From Parasponia andersonii (taxonomy: Eukaryota; Streptophyta; Magnoliopsida; Rosales; Cannabaceae): 64,000 nt of DNA. Both the position numbers and the translations under genes were made by a program. The notes below the pieces were generated by a model that worked only from the letters and a program-made list of their open reading frames with translations, did not search any database and was not told the DNA's origin. Of the stretch, positions 51,484 through 63,156 are shown one piece after another (position 1 is the stretch's first letter; every line of letters starts with the position of its first letter). Location of the stretch: contig JXTB01000133.1 in assembly GCA_002914805.1 (NCBI GenBank), positions 782,602 to 846,601 on the forward strand. The letters run 5' to 3'.

Positions 51484-52214
51484 AGGATTAATATCGCTCA
51501 TCTCCAACCTTTCCCTCTTGTATGATTAAGTTCTTTTTCTCTTTTTCGTAGCTTTTGAGTGCTATACCTTACAATTTTGATTAATTATGTCATTTAAATC
51601 ATTTTTTTGTCAATTTTGCCGTCAAATGTACATGTGCTCCTCATGTGAGCATTTTTTAAGAGACTTTGGAGAATTTTAATTGCTAAAAGAAATCCCTAGC
51701 TAGTTTTTTTTTTTCTTTTTCATTGTTTTCTTTTTTTTTTTTTAAAAAAACGTTCATATTTAAAAGGAAATATAAGATAGAAAAAGTAAATAGCAAATAA
51801 TTAAAATTATTTTTTAAAGAAAAAATAATTATATCTTAAAAAATATTTTTTTGAGATATTTTTTCATTATATGCTATTTATAATGATTTTCTATTAAAAA
51901 AAGAAAGAGAAAAAATAAATTTTTTAACAGAAAAAAAATATTTTCTTCAAATAAAAAAATATTTTTTTCAAAGAAAAAAATTATTTTAACTATAAATAGC
52001 AAATAATGAAAATATATCTCAAAAAAAATTCCCTAAAGCTCCTCAAAAAACGATCGCACGAGGGGTACATGCATATTTAACGGCAAAATTGACAAAAAAT
52101 TATATAAAAGACTTAAGTGATTCAAAATTGTAAGGTTGAAGACTCAAAAACTACCCACAAAAAAAAAAGAAAAGGAACTTAATCAATACACGAGGAATGG
52201 TTGATATTAACCCT
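51484..52214. mobile_element. Fold-back MITE, probably Mutator-derived
   Basis: Left and right about 210 bp are inverted copies: AGGATTAATATC, TGATTAAGTTC, ACCTTACAATTTTGA, TTTTTTGTCAATTTTGCCGT reappear reversed at 52203-52214, 52160-52175, 52120-52137 and 52082-52101. Both ends abut an AAAAAAT tract, a possible target duplication. The AT-rich centre is itself partly palindromic. No coding. Confidence 0.75.
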
Positions 52215-52893
52215 AAAAAATATATAGCACATTTTTAATAGTCCGATAAGCATGTTGAGCATGGTCTAGTTATAACCTAGATATATAATATTTTGCAATG
52301 AGATTTAAAAAGTATACCATTCTCTAAAAATGCTCTTCTGAAAAATAAAGTTATTTTGCAAAAAGGCCCAATTATAATGGTAGAGCAGCATATATCAGAT
52401 ACAAGGTATACCTATCAATTACATTACAAGTATTTTCCTAGCTATAATTAAGAAACTGTTGAGGAAGTTGTTAAAAAGACGTGTTGCCGTACATACATAT
52501 TATTTAGTGGAGAACAGTGTAAGAAAATCTGATTATAATTTGCAACAACTTTATTAGTATTTGAATGATAAAATTAATGACGCGGCCGCTCATTATAGAA
52601 ATTTATCTTAATTTCCTTCGTTTTTTAAGAATAAGATTTAAGAAATTAAGTATCTATACATAATACCATAGCGTCTCTTTTTTCTCTTTTCCCTTTTTCT
52701 TTTGATAAATAAGTATTATAGCTAGCATTAGCATATATGATATAACATATACGTAACGGAATTGATCAAGCTAATTTACTAAAAATCCTTTTTTCCGTCA
52801 TAACTCACTAGAGACGGCAATGATATCATGTATGTCCATATATATATATATGCACGATATTATTTAGCGTGACTAAATAGTTCATAAAATAGA

Positions 52894-52933
<40 letters not shown>

Positions 52934-54086
52934 GATATTATTTAGCGTGACTAAATAGTTCATAAAATAGACCATTTAGAAAGTAATGTTTTCTAGTTAA
53001 AGATATTTTTAGACTTACTATAAGTCATAACTTGTCAGATCAATAGAAAGAATTTCTAAAAATAGGTCCGTCACTTTCCAAATTCGTGTTTATAGTTTCC
53101 ATAATTTTTATACATAATGAAAAGTACTATATATTACTTCTACATATACGTAATTACGTATAACGAGAAGGCTAGATACAAATATACAATGCACTTTCTT
53201 TAGCGCGTATGTATCATGTTTTTATTTTTTTAGTTTCATTCTCTAGTATTTATTTATTTGCTAAAAACTGTTGTAGAGTTACATAAGGATTTTTTGTTTG
53301 GGTGCCGACATTCATATGAAGTCCCTACTGTGCAGGGTGGGGTGAAATCGCCTGGATTTTTCTCAGAAAATGAGTAGTGGGGATCACCAAGCCGGCCGAA
53401 TAGTAGAAAGCGTATTGTGAAATTTTGATTACTTGTTGCATATTCGAATCAATTAATTTATTCATTTATATTTTTTCCGCTAATATGAGCGGCAAACGTA
53501 TTTTTGTGCGAATAAAAACTCTAATCTAATTTCCTCAAGTAGTTGACTTCTTAAGAGAATGAACATTTATTCAACATTATATATGGCAGGTGAAATATAA
53601 TTAGTATTTACTAGCTATCTGTTATTACTTGTCACAATGAATTTAGTTTAACGAAAAAGGAAAGAAAAAAACAGAAAGAAAAAGAAAAGTTGTTCTTCAC
53701 CTCTATTCAGAAACAAAATAAGAAATACAAAAGGGCGGAGCCGACATATGGCCGCTGTCATCAACATGGAATGGAAAAATATGGCTCAGGAAAACTAGTT
53801 TGAAATTTTTGAGAAAGTCAGATGATTAAACACTCGCACTAGTGCCTTTGACAAGGAATTAATTAATTGCAATGAAAATTAATTAGGCCAATATGTAATG
53901 TAAAAACATATTACGAAAAATAGAACTATGTAATGCCAAAACCTATTACGAAACTAGGTCACTATATGTGAATTTCCGGATGACTTAATGCAAATATACT
54001 AGCTAGCTAGGGTCCTTCCTTGAAGTGATGCCACTATTTCAGCCCACTTTCTTAATTCATTGCCATTAGTATTATTTATTCCCTAC
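52215..54086. other. Intergenic, with a duplicated 46-bp unit
   Basis: A 46-bp unit starting GCACGATATTATTTAGCG is present at 52852-52897 and 52930-52975, separated by (TA)n. No gene. The last part is the upstream region of the gene at 54185. Confidence 0.5.
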
Positions 54087-54094
54087 TATAAATA
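54087..54094 (+). promoter_or_regulatory. TATA box of the peptide gene at 54185
   Basis: CTATAAATA, 91-98 bp before the ATG, giving a leader of about 65 nt. Confidence 0.6.
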
Positions 54095-54184
54095 TAACGT
54101 TATACCCTTGATTGGTCTGTCACATAGTCACAAAAACAAGTACTTAAAACAAAAATTCTTTCCATCTTATTTGAACGATATTCG

Positions 54185-54469
54185 ATGTATATGCGAAGGA
54201 AGAGCTTGATCTTCATCGTCAACTTTGCCAAAGCTATTGTGGTTTTGTTGATGATTTTCTCAGCTTCCAAACAGAGTCATAGTATTCAAGTTGCGGCAGC
54301 GGGCAGGCCGTGGCACCATGAACAGTACCACGTGAAGATTAAGAAGCAGATGAGGTTTGATCTCAAAACCAGAGATTATTCGACGAAAACTGCGTCGCAA
54401 GGGCCACCCACTCCCAACCAAAGGGGCAACAGTCCCTGTACCGGGATCACCTGCGGGCACCACGACTAA
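54185..54469 (+). CDS. Secreted peptide precursor, divergent CTNIP-like (CTGITC form)
   Basis: 94 residues, single exon. Basic start MYMRRK, then a hydrophobic signal peptide (about residues 8-27, IFIVNFAKAIVVLLMIFSAS). The middle (40-70) is basic, beginning GRPWHHEQYHVK. The C-terminus is QGPPTPNQRGNSPCTGITC then GHHD: Cys85 and Cys90 with only four residues between. It shares with the two neighbouring peptide genes the layout of signal peptide, short RP motif, RG and Pro-rich stretch, Cys-Thr, final Cys near the stop. It lacks the NIP part of CTNIP. I infer a divergent paralogue; it may instead be an unrelated secreted peptide. In the same strand and cluster as 44776 and 59497. Confidence 0.65.
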   Translation: MYMRRKSLIFIVNFAKAIVVLLMIFSASKQSHSIQVAAAGRPWHHEQYHVKIKKQMRFDLKTRDYSTKTASQGPPTPNQRGNSPCTGITCGHHD

Positions 54470-55029
54470 AGTAGGCTCATGATGTCTGATGGATCTGTCG
54501 ATGGTGCTGCATGCTAGATAGCTAGTCTAGGGTTTCTCCTTGATTTAATCTATAGCATTACTAACGTTGCTTATATTATTTGCCTCTCCACTAATATATA
54601 TAGTGTTACCGAATTCCTATTTGCCTCGGCTAGTATAGAGATTTGTCTTTGTGTTATCATAGGGATTTATTTGATTTGTATTTTCCTTTTCGTTTATGGC
54701 TTATTGTTATTTTCCTGTAAATACTGTACACAGTGTAAATACAAAGATAATATCTATACAACTATTGTTTTTCATGCACATGTCACCCATATATTATATA
54801 TCTATATTGTATCTATATATATAATACATATAATACATATATAGGGACCAATTCTCATAAATATTTTTGTTTTGACCTATTGGTGAGTATAGTTATTTTA
54901 CAGTTTGATCTAATGGCGATCATTTGCATAGGTTATTTGCAGGGAAAAAAAAAAATCATTGATTGCATTTTGTACAATATGGAAGATGAAGACAGTTTTC
55001 TCACACTCACAATATCGGTACATTTTAAC

Positions 55030-55076
<47 letters not shown>

Positions 55077-55796
55077 ACGAATAGTGACTATAATCAGGAT
55101 TTGTATTTCTAGCGATAGGAAAATTATTTTAGTGAATCGATAATATGGTGGGTTTCAAGTTTTGATAAGATTTAAATGACCACTAAAAAAAAAGAAGAAG
55201 AAGATTCAAATGATAATACTTATTTTTGTAACAAATCTCTAACGGTAAATGTAATTTTTTTAGGTAAGAAAAATACGTGACGAAATTTTGTCATCGAAAT
55301 TGTACTATATACATATTATTTGTTCTATTGGTGAAGGCAGCATACTAGTCGTAAAGTATTTTTTATGTAGATATCTAATAATTATTTCGCGTGTTATAGA
55401 TATTTATGATGGATATATATTAACGAGGCTGGTAATTGGTAAAAATGTGTATCGATCCCTATGTTTTCATAATCTTATCCGAAAACAAGCGGAACGAAAT
55501 TAAGTAGTGGTCACTACTTTGAACATGACCGGAATTTTCCATGCACTTATACATACTCTTAGCTACTAGCTCTATGTAATTCTTGATAGCGAGTAGCTAG
55601 AGTCTAGACATACATACGTGGAAAATTTCTAAATCTGAAAATTATTGGAAATAATCGTTGATCTAATTTTAATTGTTGCTGTAAGGAGAAAAGTCCATAA
55701 GAACCTTGGGCCTTAGACCTGGGCCTGTTAGCCAATTCATTTTGATTTGGATCAGGCAGGCTCAGCCATCGGTGTCAAAAATCTTTTCCTTTCGCT
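54470..55796. other. Intergenic between peptide gene and bHLH gene
   Basis: (TA)n tract at 55029-55073. No gene recognised. The last few hundred bases form the bHLH upstream region. Confidence 0.4.
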
Positions 55797-56392
55797 TATA
55801 TTTTATATTTATTTATTTTAGCAGTGGTCCAAACAGAAGAGTCACGTCTCAGAATTAATACTAGTAATAATAAAGTATGGCCTGGAAGCAACCCTTGACT
55901 TTCAGATCTAAATCTAAAATGGAATCCAAATATCTTCTCGGGCGAGTTTTGTGTTTTAGCTCAGTGAAATTGGAGGAATCTGTGTTTGAAGCTTAAGTTT
56001 CAATCAAAGATCCATACTGGGGTTTTCGGGTAATCAACAAGTTTGTACCTCTTTTTTTTTTTTTTAATTATTTTTCTGCGTTTTGGAGTATTTTAAACCA
56101 TTTTTTGTGACTCTAAAACCTTGTTGAGCTTTAGGGAAGAACTGGGTATTATAGTATGTAGATTTTTCTTCATGTTCTGATAATTGGGTAGCCTTAAATT
56201 TTTGGACTTTGTCGAGTTTGAGAGTATTTTTATGGATTAGTGGATATTTGTGCCGTAGAAGGAGCTGATTATCAAAGATTTAAGTCTCTAGGTTAAACGG
56301 GTAGATTTGGGTTTCTGAGGTTTCTTCAATTGTCGGGATTTTAAGTTTGAGTATTTCAGATATCTGTGAGAAAGTTGTGGAAGGAGAGAGAG
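55797..56392 (+). promoter_or_regulatory. Promoter and leader of the bHLH gene, possible 5' UTR intron
   Basis: A TATA-like TTATATTTTATATTTA lies at 55797-55812. TCACGT (half of a G-box) is at about 55842. A likely leader intron runs from CGG/GTAATC (56030) to TATTTCAG (56359), with a long pyrimidine stretch near its start. The coding part has no intron. Confidence 0.4.
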
Positions 56393-57901
56393 ATGGGTGA
56401 AAAATTTTGGGCTAATGTAGAAGACAAGGTCATGGTGGAATCAGTAGTGGGTACTGAAGCATGCCAGTTCTTGATCTCATTAGCTTCTGATAACGTGTTG
56501 TCTGGGTTTGTTACGCCGGCTGCAGATTTGGGTGTGCAGCAGGGGTTGTGCCAACTGGTTGAAGGCTCCAATTGGAACTACGCCATCTTTTGGCGAGTTG
56601 TGAGCTCGAAGTCCGGTGGGTCAGCCTTGATTTGGGGTGATGGACACTGTAGGAATCCGAAGGGTGGTGGAGCTGGAGATAAGATAACTAGTGAGGATGG
56701 TAACTTTGAGGGGGATGAGAAGAAAGAGCAGGTGAAGAAGCGGGTGCTTGAAAAGCTGAATGCTTGTTTTGGTGGCTCAGATGAGGATAATTATGCGAGT
56801 AAACTAGATGGGGTTTCAGATTTGGAGATGTTTTACCTCACTTCCATGTATTATAAGTTTCAACTCGATTCAAATTCTGGTCCTGGGGAGTCATACAAGT
56901 CGGGTAAAGCAATTTGGGCATTTGATGCATCTAATTGCTCACACCATTACCAATCGAGATCATTTTTAGCAAGAGTAGCTGGATTTCAAACCGTGGTGTT
57001 TGTACCTGTGACTTCCGGAGTTGTGGAGCTTGGTACTTTCAAATCCACACCAGAAGAACAAAGTGCTGTGGATATGGTCAAAAATATTTTTGGGGTTGGG
57101 AGTTCTAGTTCCTCACAGTCGACTACAAAGGCATTTCCAAAGATCTTTGGACATGAACTAAGTCTAGGGAGTACAAAGTCACAATCTGTCAACATTAACT
57201 TTTCTCCCAAGGTAGAAGATGATTCGGCTTTTCCTTCAAAATCTTTTGACTTGCAAGCAATAGGTTCTTCTAATGGTCGAAGTGAGTCGAGTGAAATAAA
57301 ACTCTTTCCACAACTGAACCAAATGAATGTTGGCGGTTTCAATGCCCAGACAAGAGTTTCTGGCATGGAGCTGCCTAAGGATGATGCATTGCCTCAGCTT
57401 GATGAGCGGAAGCCAAGAAAGAGAGGAAGAAAGCCAGCAAATGGAAGGGAAGAGCCTTTAAATCACGTGGAAGCAGAAAGGCAGAGGCGGGAGAAGCTTA
57501 ACCAGCGTTTCTATGCACTAAGAGCTGTTGTTCCTAATATCTCAAAGATGGACAAAGCTTCTCTTCTTGGTGACGCCATTACTTATATTACAGACCTCCA
57601 GACAAAGATCAGGGTCATGGAAACTGAAAAGCAGATGGTAACCAATAAGCAACAATTCTCAGTACCAGAGATTGATTTTCAATCAAGGCAAGAGGATGCA
57701 GTGGTGAGGATGAGCTGCCCATTGGATGCGCACCCTGTTTCTAGCGTTATCAAAATGTTGAGGGAACATCAAATTGTAGCTCAAGAGTCCGATGTTTCCA
57801 CAGACGAAAACGACCGAATTGTTCATACGCTCTCCATTCAAACTCAGGGTGCTGATGCTGAGCAGCTGAAGGAGAAACTGCTGGCTGCACTTTCAAACTG
57901 A
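56393..57901 (+). CDS. bHLH3: bHLH transcription factor, bHLH3/JAM3 type (subgroup IIId)
   Basis: 502 residues, one uninterrupted exon, as usual for MYC/JAM factors. The ATG at 56393 is chosen because the family starts MG.KFW..ED; the frame is open for nine more codons upstream without an ATG. The bHLH-MYC N-terminal domain (about 52-232) has [37 protein letters not shown] and [11 protein letters not shown] nuclear signal KPRKRGRKP is at 340-348. The bHLH is 357-403 with the DNA-contact residues His358, Glu362 and Arg366, so E-box/G-box binding is expected. A C-terminal ACT-like domain spans about 432-500. Known of the family: JAM1-3 bind JAZ proteins and repress jasmonate responses, competing with MYC2 for G-boxes. 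Assignment to bHLH3 rests on the N-terminus and on IFG.ELSLG, SINFSPK.EDD-like segments; the other JAM proteins start differently. Intact. Confidence 0.95.
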   Translation: MGEKFWANVEDKVMVESVVGTEACQFLISLASDNVLSGFVTPAADLGVQQGLCQLVEGSNWNYAIFWRVVSSKSGGSALIWGDGHCRNPKGGGAGDKITSEDGNFEGDEKKEQVKKRVLEKLNACFGGSDEDNYASKLDGVSDLEMFYLTSMYYKFQLDSNSGPGESYKSGKAIWAFDASNCSHHYQSRSFLARVAGFQTVVFVPVTSGVVELGTFKSTPEEQSAVDMVKNIFGVGSSSSSQSTTKAFPKIFGHELSLGSTKSQSVNINFSPKVEDDSAFPSKSFDLQAIGSSNGRSESSEIKLFPQLNQMNVGGFNAQTRVSGMELPKDDALPQLDERKPRKRGRKPANGREEPLNHVEAERQRREKLNQRFYALRAVVPNISKMDKASLLGDAITYITDLQTKIRVMETEKQMVTNKQQFSVPEIDFQSRQEDAVVRMSCPLDAHPVSSVIKMLREHQIVAQESDVSTDENDRIVHTLSIQTQGADAEQLKEKLLAALSN

Positions 57902-59194
57902 TCCGACTGTAGATGTGTATTTATTTTAGGCATCCGTCGACTAACCAATGAACCTCTTTTAGCTAACATTAACTCTTTGTACTGTAATATCCTTTAGAGT
58001 GGAACTTATGTCGTAAAATTCTCAGAGATGTTATTCGCTTTGTGATTTTGGTTATGTGCACTTTGGCTTATGCATTTTGGGGAACAGAAGCTGTGTTAAT
58101 AAAGGATGAATTTGAAGGTTACCTCACATGAAGCCTACAACATAGCTGCCATCAGAAAATCTATTTCCAGAGTGGCGGGCAATCTACACTTTTTCCCCTT
58201 CTCCTTTGTTCCCCCAATGATGTTTTTCCATGTTATGTGTATTACGTGTTACAAAATGGCCGCATTCATTTTGTCGACGATTTAATTCTATTATCTACTA
58301 ATAAAATGTTAATGTGTTAGTGTAAAGATTGGTCAACATCATTTATAATGTGAGCTCTCTATGTATGTGTGCATGTGAAGCGAGAATATATACAAGGGTC
58401 CACCTATATTGTTACTCTGTTTCATCAGTTTTATCCCCTGTTCTAATCAATGTATATATATGTGTGTATATGTATTTATATCATATTGCTCAAATACATT
58501 AAATTCTGAAAGCCAAATATGAAAGCAAGTTACTTAAGCTCATGCTCAGAATTTTCCAACTTGAGTTGCAAATCCTAGTTGTCCAGATTAACATCGTTTA
58601 TTTTTTTGTTCCGTCTGTTTTCTCATTGAAACTCTGAAAAACCTTGGTCAACAAGATGTTTTTGAAAGGACTAAAATCGCAAAGTAAGCGTTGGCTAAAT
58701 CAGGTTCTACACTGCGTTTTGGACTCAAGTGAAGACAAAGAAGAAGTCATAACCATGAAATGAAATAGATAGCGCTTCGAAGAAAAAAAAAAATGTCCTT
58801 GAATATTGAGCAATGAAGAAATTATGATTTTGTATAGTTCCTTGACTATTGACTCTCAAATTCAATATATATTCAATAGAGAATTTTTTGACCTCAGCGC
58901 TGACATTATAAACAACAAAATAAAGCAAAAAGAAAATATTCACGGGGCCCGGTCGTAATCAACCAAATCATACGCCTAGGTTCTTAAAATATCATATATT
59001 ATATATGCTTGTAAAATTCAAATATTTAGACCCCCCATAAAAATATAATTACAAAAATTTATGCTCTATCTAATGTAAACATAAAACCTCAAGTCCCCCG
59101 CAATACAAGACTGTTGGGGATCCAACTTACCGTGTTTTGATTCGTTCTATTCCAATTAACCTGGTTTTGGTTCAACCTTCAAACCATATAACCA
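57902..59194. other. 3' flank of the bHLH gene and intergenic region
   Basis: AATAAA near 58098 is a possible polyadenylation signal. No other gene recognised. Confidence 0.4.
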
Positions 59195-59265
59195 AGTCAA
59201 AAATATATCACATGAAATATTTTTCAGTTTAAGCCATCCCTCCCCTTAAGAACAATACCGGTCAA
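59195..59265 (+). promoter_or_regulatory. Two W-box cores upstream of the CTNIP gene
   Basis: AGTCAA (59195-59200) and GGTCAA (59260-59265) read TTGACT and TTGACC on the minus strand, both TTGACY W-box cores, 57-134 bp upstream of the TATA box. This fits WRKY-controlled, immune-induced expression, but short motifs also occur by chance. Confidence 0.35.
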
Positions 59266-59321
59266 ACCGGGCTCATAAAGACTCTTGATCATGAGTCATA
59301 TCACACAGAACTAGACCTATA

Positions 59322-59329
59322 TATAAAAG
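59322..59329 (+). promoter_or_regulatory. TATA box of the CTNIP gene
   Basis: CTATATATAAAAGGG, about 170 bp before the ATG, predicting a leader of roughly 140 nt. Confidence 0.65.
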
Positions 59330-59496
59330 GGTCACTTATGTTTCCCTATAATAACCACACCAATATTAACCATCAATCTCAAGCAGAGCCTACTGTCATT
59401 TCACATTATTACTCACTTGTGTTCTGGTCCAATATAAAAGAATACATAGTTCATAAAACTTTGTTTTAAACAGAAGAAAGAAAAGAGAAAACAAAG

Positions 59497-59709
59497 ATGG
59501 GTTTTTCTCAGAGGAGAATTCTATTGACAGCTCTATTCGTTTTAAGCATTTTGTTTGCTTTGGCAACACTTGGAGAAATGAGGCCATTAGAAGGAGAGCC
59601 TTGGTTGAAGCTTCTTATTGATCAGGTACTCCCTAGGGGAGGTAACAGTACTCCTAGTCCAAATCCATGTACTAACATTCCTGGTCAGGGATCGGGTACG
59701 TGCAATTAA
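59497..59709 (+). CDS. CTNIP (SCREW) phytocytokine precursor, canonical
   Basis: 70 residues, single exon. Signal peptide about residues 1-25 (RRILLTALFVLSILFALATL), then GEMRPLEGEPW and a short linker with VLPRGGNSTPSPNP. The C-terminus is CTNIPGQGSGTCN: the family-defining Cys-Thr-Asn-Ile-Pro at 58-62 and the second conserved Cys at 69, ten residues between. CTNIP/SCREW peptides are secreted, perceived at the cell surface by the LRR receptor kinase HSL3 (NUT) with SERK co-receptors, and act in immune signalling and stomatal water-loss control. Length and layout are as expected and nothing is broken. The start context AAAGATGGG is good. RPLEGE is shared with the gene at 44776, and two W-box cores lie upstream. 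Confidence 0.88.
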   Translation: MGFSQRRILLTALFVLSILFALATLGEMRPLEGEPWLKLLIDQVLPRGGNSTPSPNPCTNIPGQGSGTCN

Positions 59710-62031
59710 TGAAAAATGTTGGAGAGAAGACTATACATGTATATACATTATATACATAACGACTACCTGACTTCACTGTGGCTGCTGCTAATATACAAGA
59801 AGAGCTCTTAATTAGCTGATTCGGAATATACGTATATAGGCAATTTTTATTTATTTATTTAATTTTATTTTCTCTTTTACTATGGGAACAACCATGCATG
59901 TGTAAAAACAGTTTGGTTAAGAACCCGTGTAGTTAATTTGTTGTACCTATTTGCTAAAAATAAGTTCATCGATGAATGATTCAAACTCCATATATTGTTT
60001 ATAATATATTTGTTTCATTAATTAAAATGTGTATATAATATTACTATTAGATGGTATTTTGGAGGGGACATGTTTCATTCTAGCTCTAGCTTGCTTTTTG
60101 TTTCCATGATAATAATAGTCTTGCTAGTTTCCTTTTTATCAATTCCTTCGTAAGTTATTCTTGATCTCTTATCATTCCTTTTTTTTTTTTTTTTTCATTT
60201 TTACATGAAAAGTGATATATTAACATGATGTTTAGATTTAAGGCAGAATCAAGTCAGCATACATTTCATGAGTTGCCGCCTAATATAATATATTTTGTTA
60301 ACACAATCAATAATTAAAAATTATAAGGTAACAAGTTCAGGCATCACTCAATTCGATTCACTTCTAATATCGAGATTTTAAGTTCAAATCCTCAATCCCA
60401 ATTTTTTTTTTATGTCCTAGCAATAAAAAAAAAAAAGCAGTACGATTTTTCACTTATAAATTTGCTTATACAAAAGTCAGCAAATTAATTAAGTGTGATC
60501 TAACGTAATTTAGAAATGAAAGTTTAGTATCAGGTAAGTTAAATAATTTGTAGAAAAATATAATATAGACGGCCAAATTGAATTAATAAGCTTGGAATGT
60601 CGACTTGTCATATAGTTCATATAACTCTAGAATAAGTCCAAGTCAAGATCATATCACTACAGAAAGTGTTGAAGACGAATAGATTTGGTGGGTACGAACC
60701 ACTTACGTCTTGTTCTGTCAAATCTAAAGCACAACTTTGGATTGCTCCTGTGTATACGTCTAATTAATTAATCTCAATAAAAAAATACATTTTTTTGTAT
60801 CATTTTTAAAATACATAATGTTTTAAAAAATATATTGTTTTAATTGTAATCACAATTCGCACCATTCTTTACGTCGACATTTTTTTGTCTATAGAATAAG
60901 ATCTTCTATATTTAAAAGAGGCGGAAATTTGCGTCAAGAAAGAGCAACTACATGAAATGAAGTAGTTAAGAAAATTCATGCTGGCTTTTATGAATCTATG
61001 ATTACAAAATAAAATGTAATGTAATTCTCTATTTTCATGTAGACAACAGAATTGTTTGGTAACATTTATATTTCTTATTTTTATTGCTGAAATGGAAATT
61101 AAGGTTGGAGATGTCCATATTAAGAATATGTAGTTTGAATCTTTCATGAGATCTCCATCATCTTTTTTACTTTAAAAAAACGAAATTGACAACTCAAATT
61201 TGCACCCCTCAAAAAAAAAAAAAAAGAAAAAATCCACGGACGTTGCCCAGTAAATCCTCATTCAAGATTACTCCAGTTGAAACAATCGTCATAGGCAAAA
61301 AATGGAAATCAAACACCCAAATATCAATAGATAGATTCGATAATAGTTAAGGATTAATACTAGTTGGGATATCTAATATTATCAAATAATTAATATATCA
61401 ATTCAAAATGAAATTAGGATCAGATTAAGTGATCGTCAGATTAAAATCACAATACCTATCAAGGACAAGACGCAAGAGAGTTGCTTCTTCCTTTTCCTTT
61501 TTCAAAAAAAAAAAAAAAAACCATATAGTTTTTAATATGTCGTGAAAGGAATGAGATGAAATTTTTCTGGAAAAACATATCGTTTGTTTAGAACAAACAA
61601 CACGTGTCTTTCTTTTCTAAATTACCAATTAGTGGCGTTTTAACTAAATAAAGGTGCGCATGTCGTTGTTATTATAATCGACGTAATTTCCTTTTACGTA
61701 ATGTCGCTCTTCTCAAAAAGCACATGTATGCAGTGTACAGTAATGAAAGATATGTCGCTTAAGTAACATTCAAATTTTTCAAAAGCCACAGATTTTATAT
61801 ATTGAACGACGTGTAATTCTTTTTAACAACTTGTCGTTCGGTATTGAAAATGATACACGTCGCTCCTTTTTTTTTTTTTTTTTTTTTCTGTCGTAATACA
61901 GTTACAGAGCTTTTGTGATGTTGTTTAAGGGTTTGACGTCCATGTGTGCAATACCAACTATTGGTAATTAACAGTATTAGTAGATAAATAATCGATAGTA
62001 AATAGCAACAAGTAACCTGTAACAATATTTC

Positions 62032-62067
<36 letters not shown>
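59710..62067. other. Intergenic downstream of the CTNIP gene
   Basis: No gene recognised. 61560-61900 has repeated ACGTCG/CGACGT-type motifs ending in a poly-T run and CTGTCGTAATACAG, which resembles a CACTA-type end; CACTACAGAAAGTG at 60656 could be the opposite end. (TA)n at 62036-62067. Confidence 0.4.
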
Positions 62068-62069
<2 letters not shown>

Positions 62070-62298
62070 CACTAATCCAGTTATTTTTTTTTTTACTTAT
62101 GCATAAGTATCAATTTGACTAATGAAAATTTAGCACGCATATTTTTTTATTGTAAAAAGTAAAAAAGAGAATATTAATGATGCACGTCTTTTCATGTACT
62201 TCATTATAAAAATTGGAACAATACTAGAATGTAAACCAACAGCTAAAAAAAAAGACCGACTAATAAATGAAAAAAAAAATACCTATTAGATTAACAAC

Positions 62299-62301
<3 letters not shown>
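62068..62301. mobile_element. MITE copy 1, inserted in (TA)n
   Basis: Starts GACACTAATCCAGTTATTTT and ends AATACCTATTAGATTAACAACCAC region, inverted to each other. Interior shares ATGAAAATTTAGCA, TGTAAAAAGTA and GATGCACGTCTTTT with copies 2 and 3. (TA)n on both sides. Confidence 0.75.
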
Positions 62302-62330
<29 letters not shown>

Positions 62331-62333
<3 letters not shown>

Positions 62334-62367
62334 ATATATATATATATGCACGATATTATTTAGCGTN
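62331..62367. repeat. 36-bp sequence identical to 52835-52870, ending at an N
   Basis: TCC(AT)n followed by GCACGATATTATTTAGCGT is identical at both places, including the TA count. Here it stops at a single N (62367) and TA repeat resumes. Confidence 0.85.
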
Positions 62368-62667
62368 ATATATATATATATATAGCAATAATAATATTTT
62401 TAGGCGAATTTTTTCCGCGAACTTTCGATCGTGTCATTCCTTTCATTTACGACAGATTAAATCTCTATGTCGTTCTTTATACAACTCACTTGTATAGCTA
62501 ACTTATTTCATGTTAGACTTCCTTGCCGTTTCATCATAAAGTCAAAAACATATGTCTTTGGCTCAACATTCTGCTTTTCCCTTTGCTTTAATGACATTTC
62601 AAAGTTTTCCCATCACGATACTAATATTCACGTCTGTATCCTTTCAAATATATATATATATACAGAT

Positions 62668-62911
62668 GGCACCAATCCAGTAAGTATTTTTTTTTTTTTA
62701 ACCTATGTATAGGTATCAATTTTGCCAATAAAAATTTAGCATGCATTTTTATCTATTATAAAAAGTAAGAAAGAGAAAGAACATTAATAATGCACGTCTT
62801 TTTATGCACTTTATTATAGCCATTGGATCACCATCTAATGGTGATCTAACAGCTAAAAAAAAATACCTACCCATAAGTAAAGAAAAAAAAATACCTATTG
62901 GATTGGCAACC
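62668..62911. mobile_element. MITE copy 2, inserted in (TA)n
   Basis: Terminal inverted repeats GGCACCAATCCAGTAAGTAT and, reversed from the other end, GGTTGCCAATCCAATAGGTA. Non-coding, about 244 bp. (TA)n on both sides. Confidence 0.8.
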
Positions 62912-62924
62912 ATATATATATATA

Positions 62925-63156
62925 GGGCACCAATCCAGTAGGTATTTTTTTTTTTTACCTATGCATAGGTATCAATTTGGCCAATGAAAATTTAGCATGT
63001 ACATTTTTTTATTGTAAAAAGTAATAGAGAGAAAGAGCATTAATGATGCACGTCTTTTTATGCACTTCATTATAATCATTGGATCGTCATTAGATGGTGA
63101 CTAAAAAAAAATATCTACCCATAGATAAAAGAAAAAATACCTATTGAATTTACAAC

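Noticed and set aside
56366..56392. Upstream extension of the bHLH frame
   Set aside because: It has no ATG, it overlaps the likely end of a leader intron, and the family starts with MG.KFW at 56393.
56986..57366. 126-codon minus-strand frame inside the bHLH gene
   Set aside because: It is antisense to a well-supported gene, with no domain.
60656..61900. Possible short CACTA element
   Set aside because: The ends match only loosely, there is no target duplication, and the long poly-T makes alignment unreliable. Noted only in the intergenic entry.
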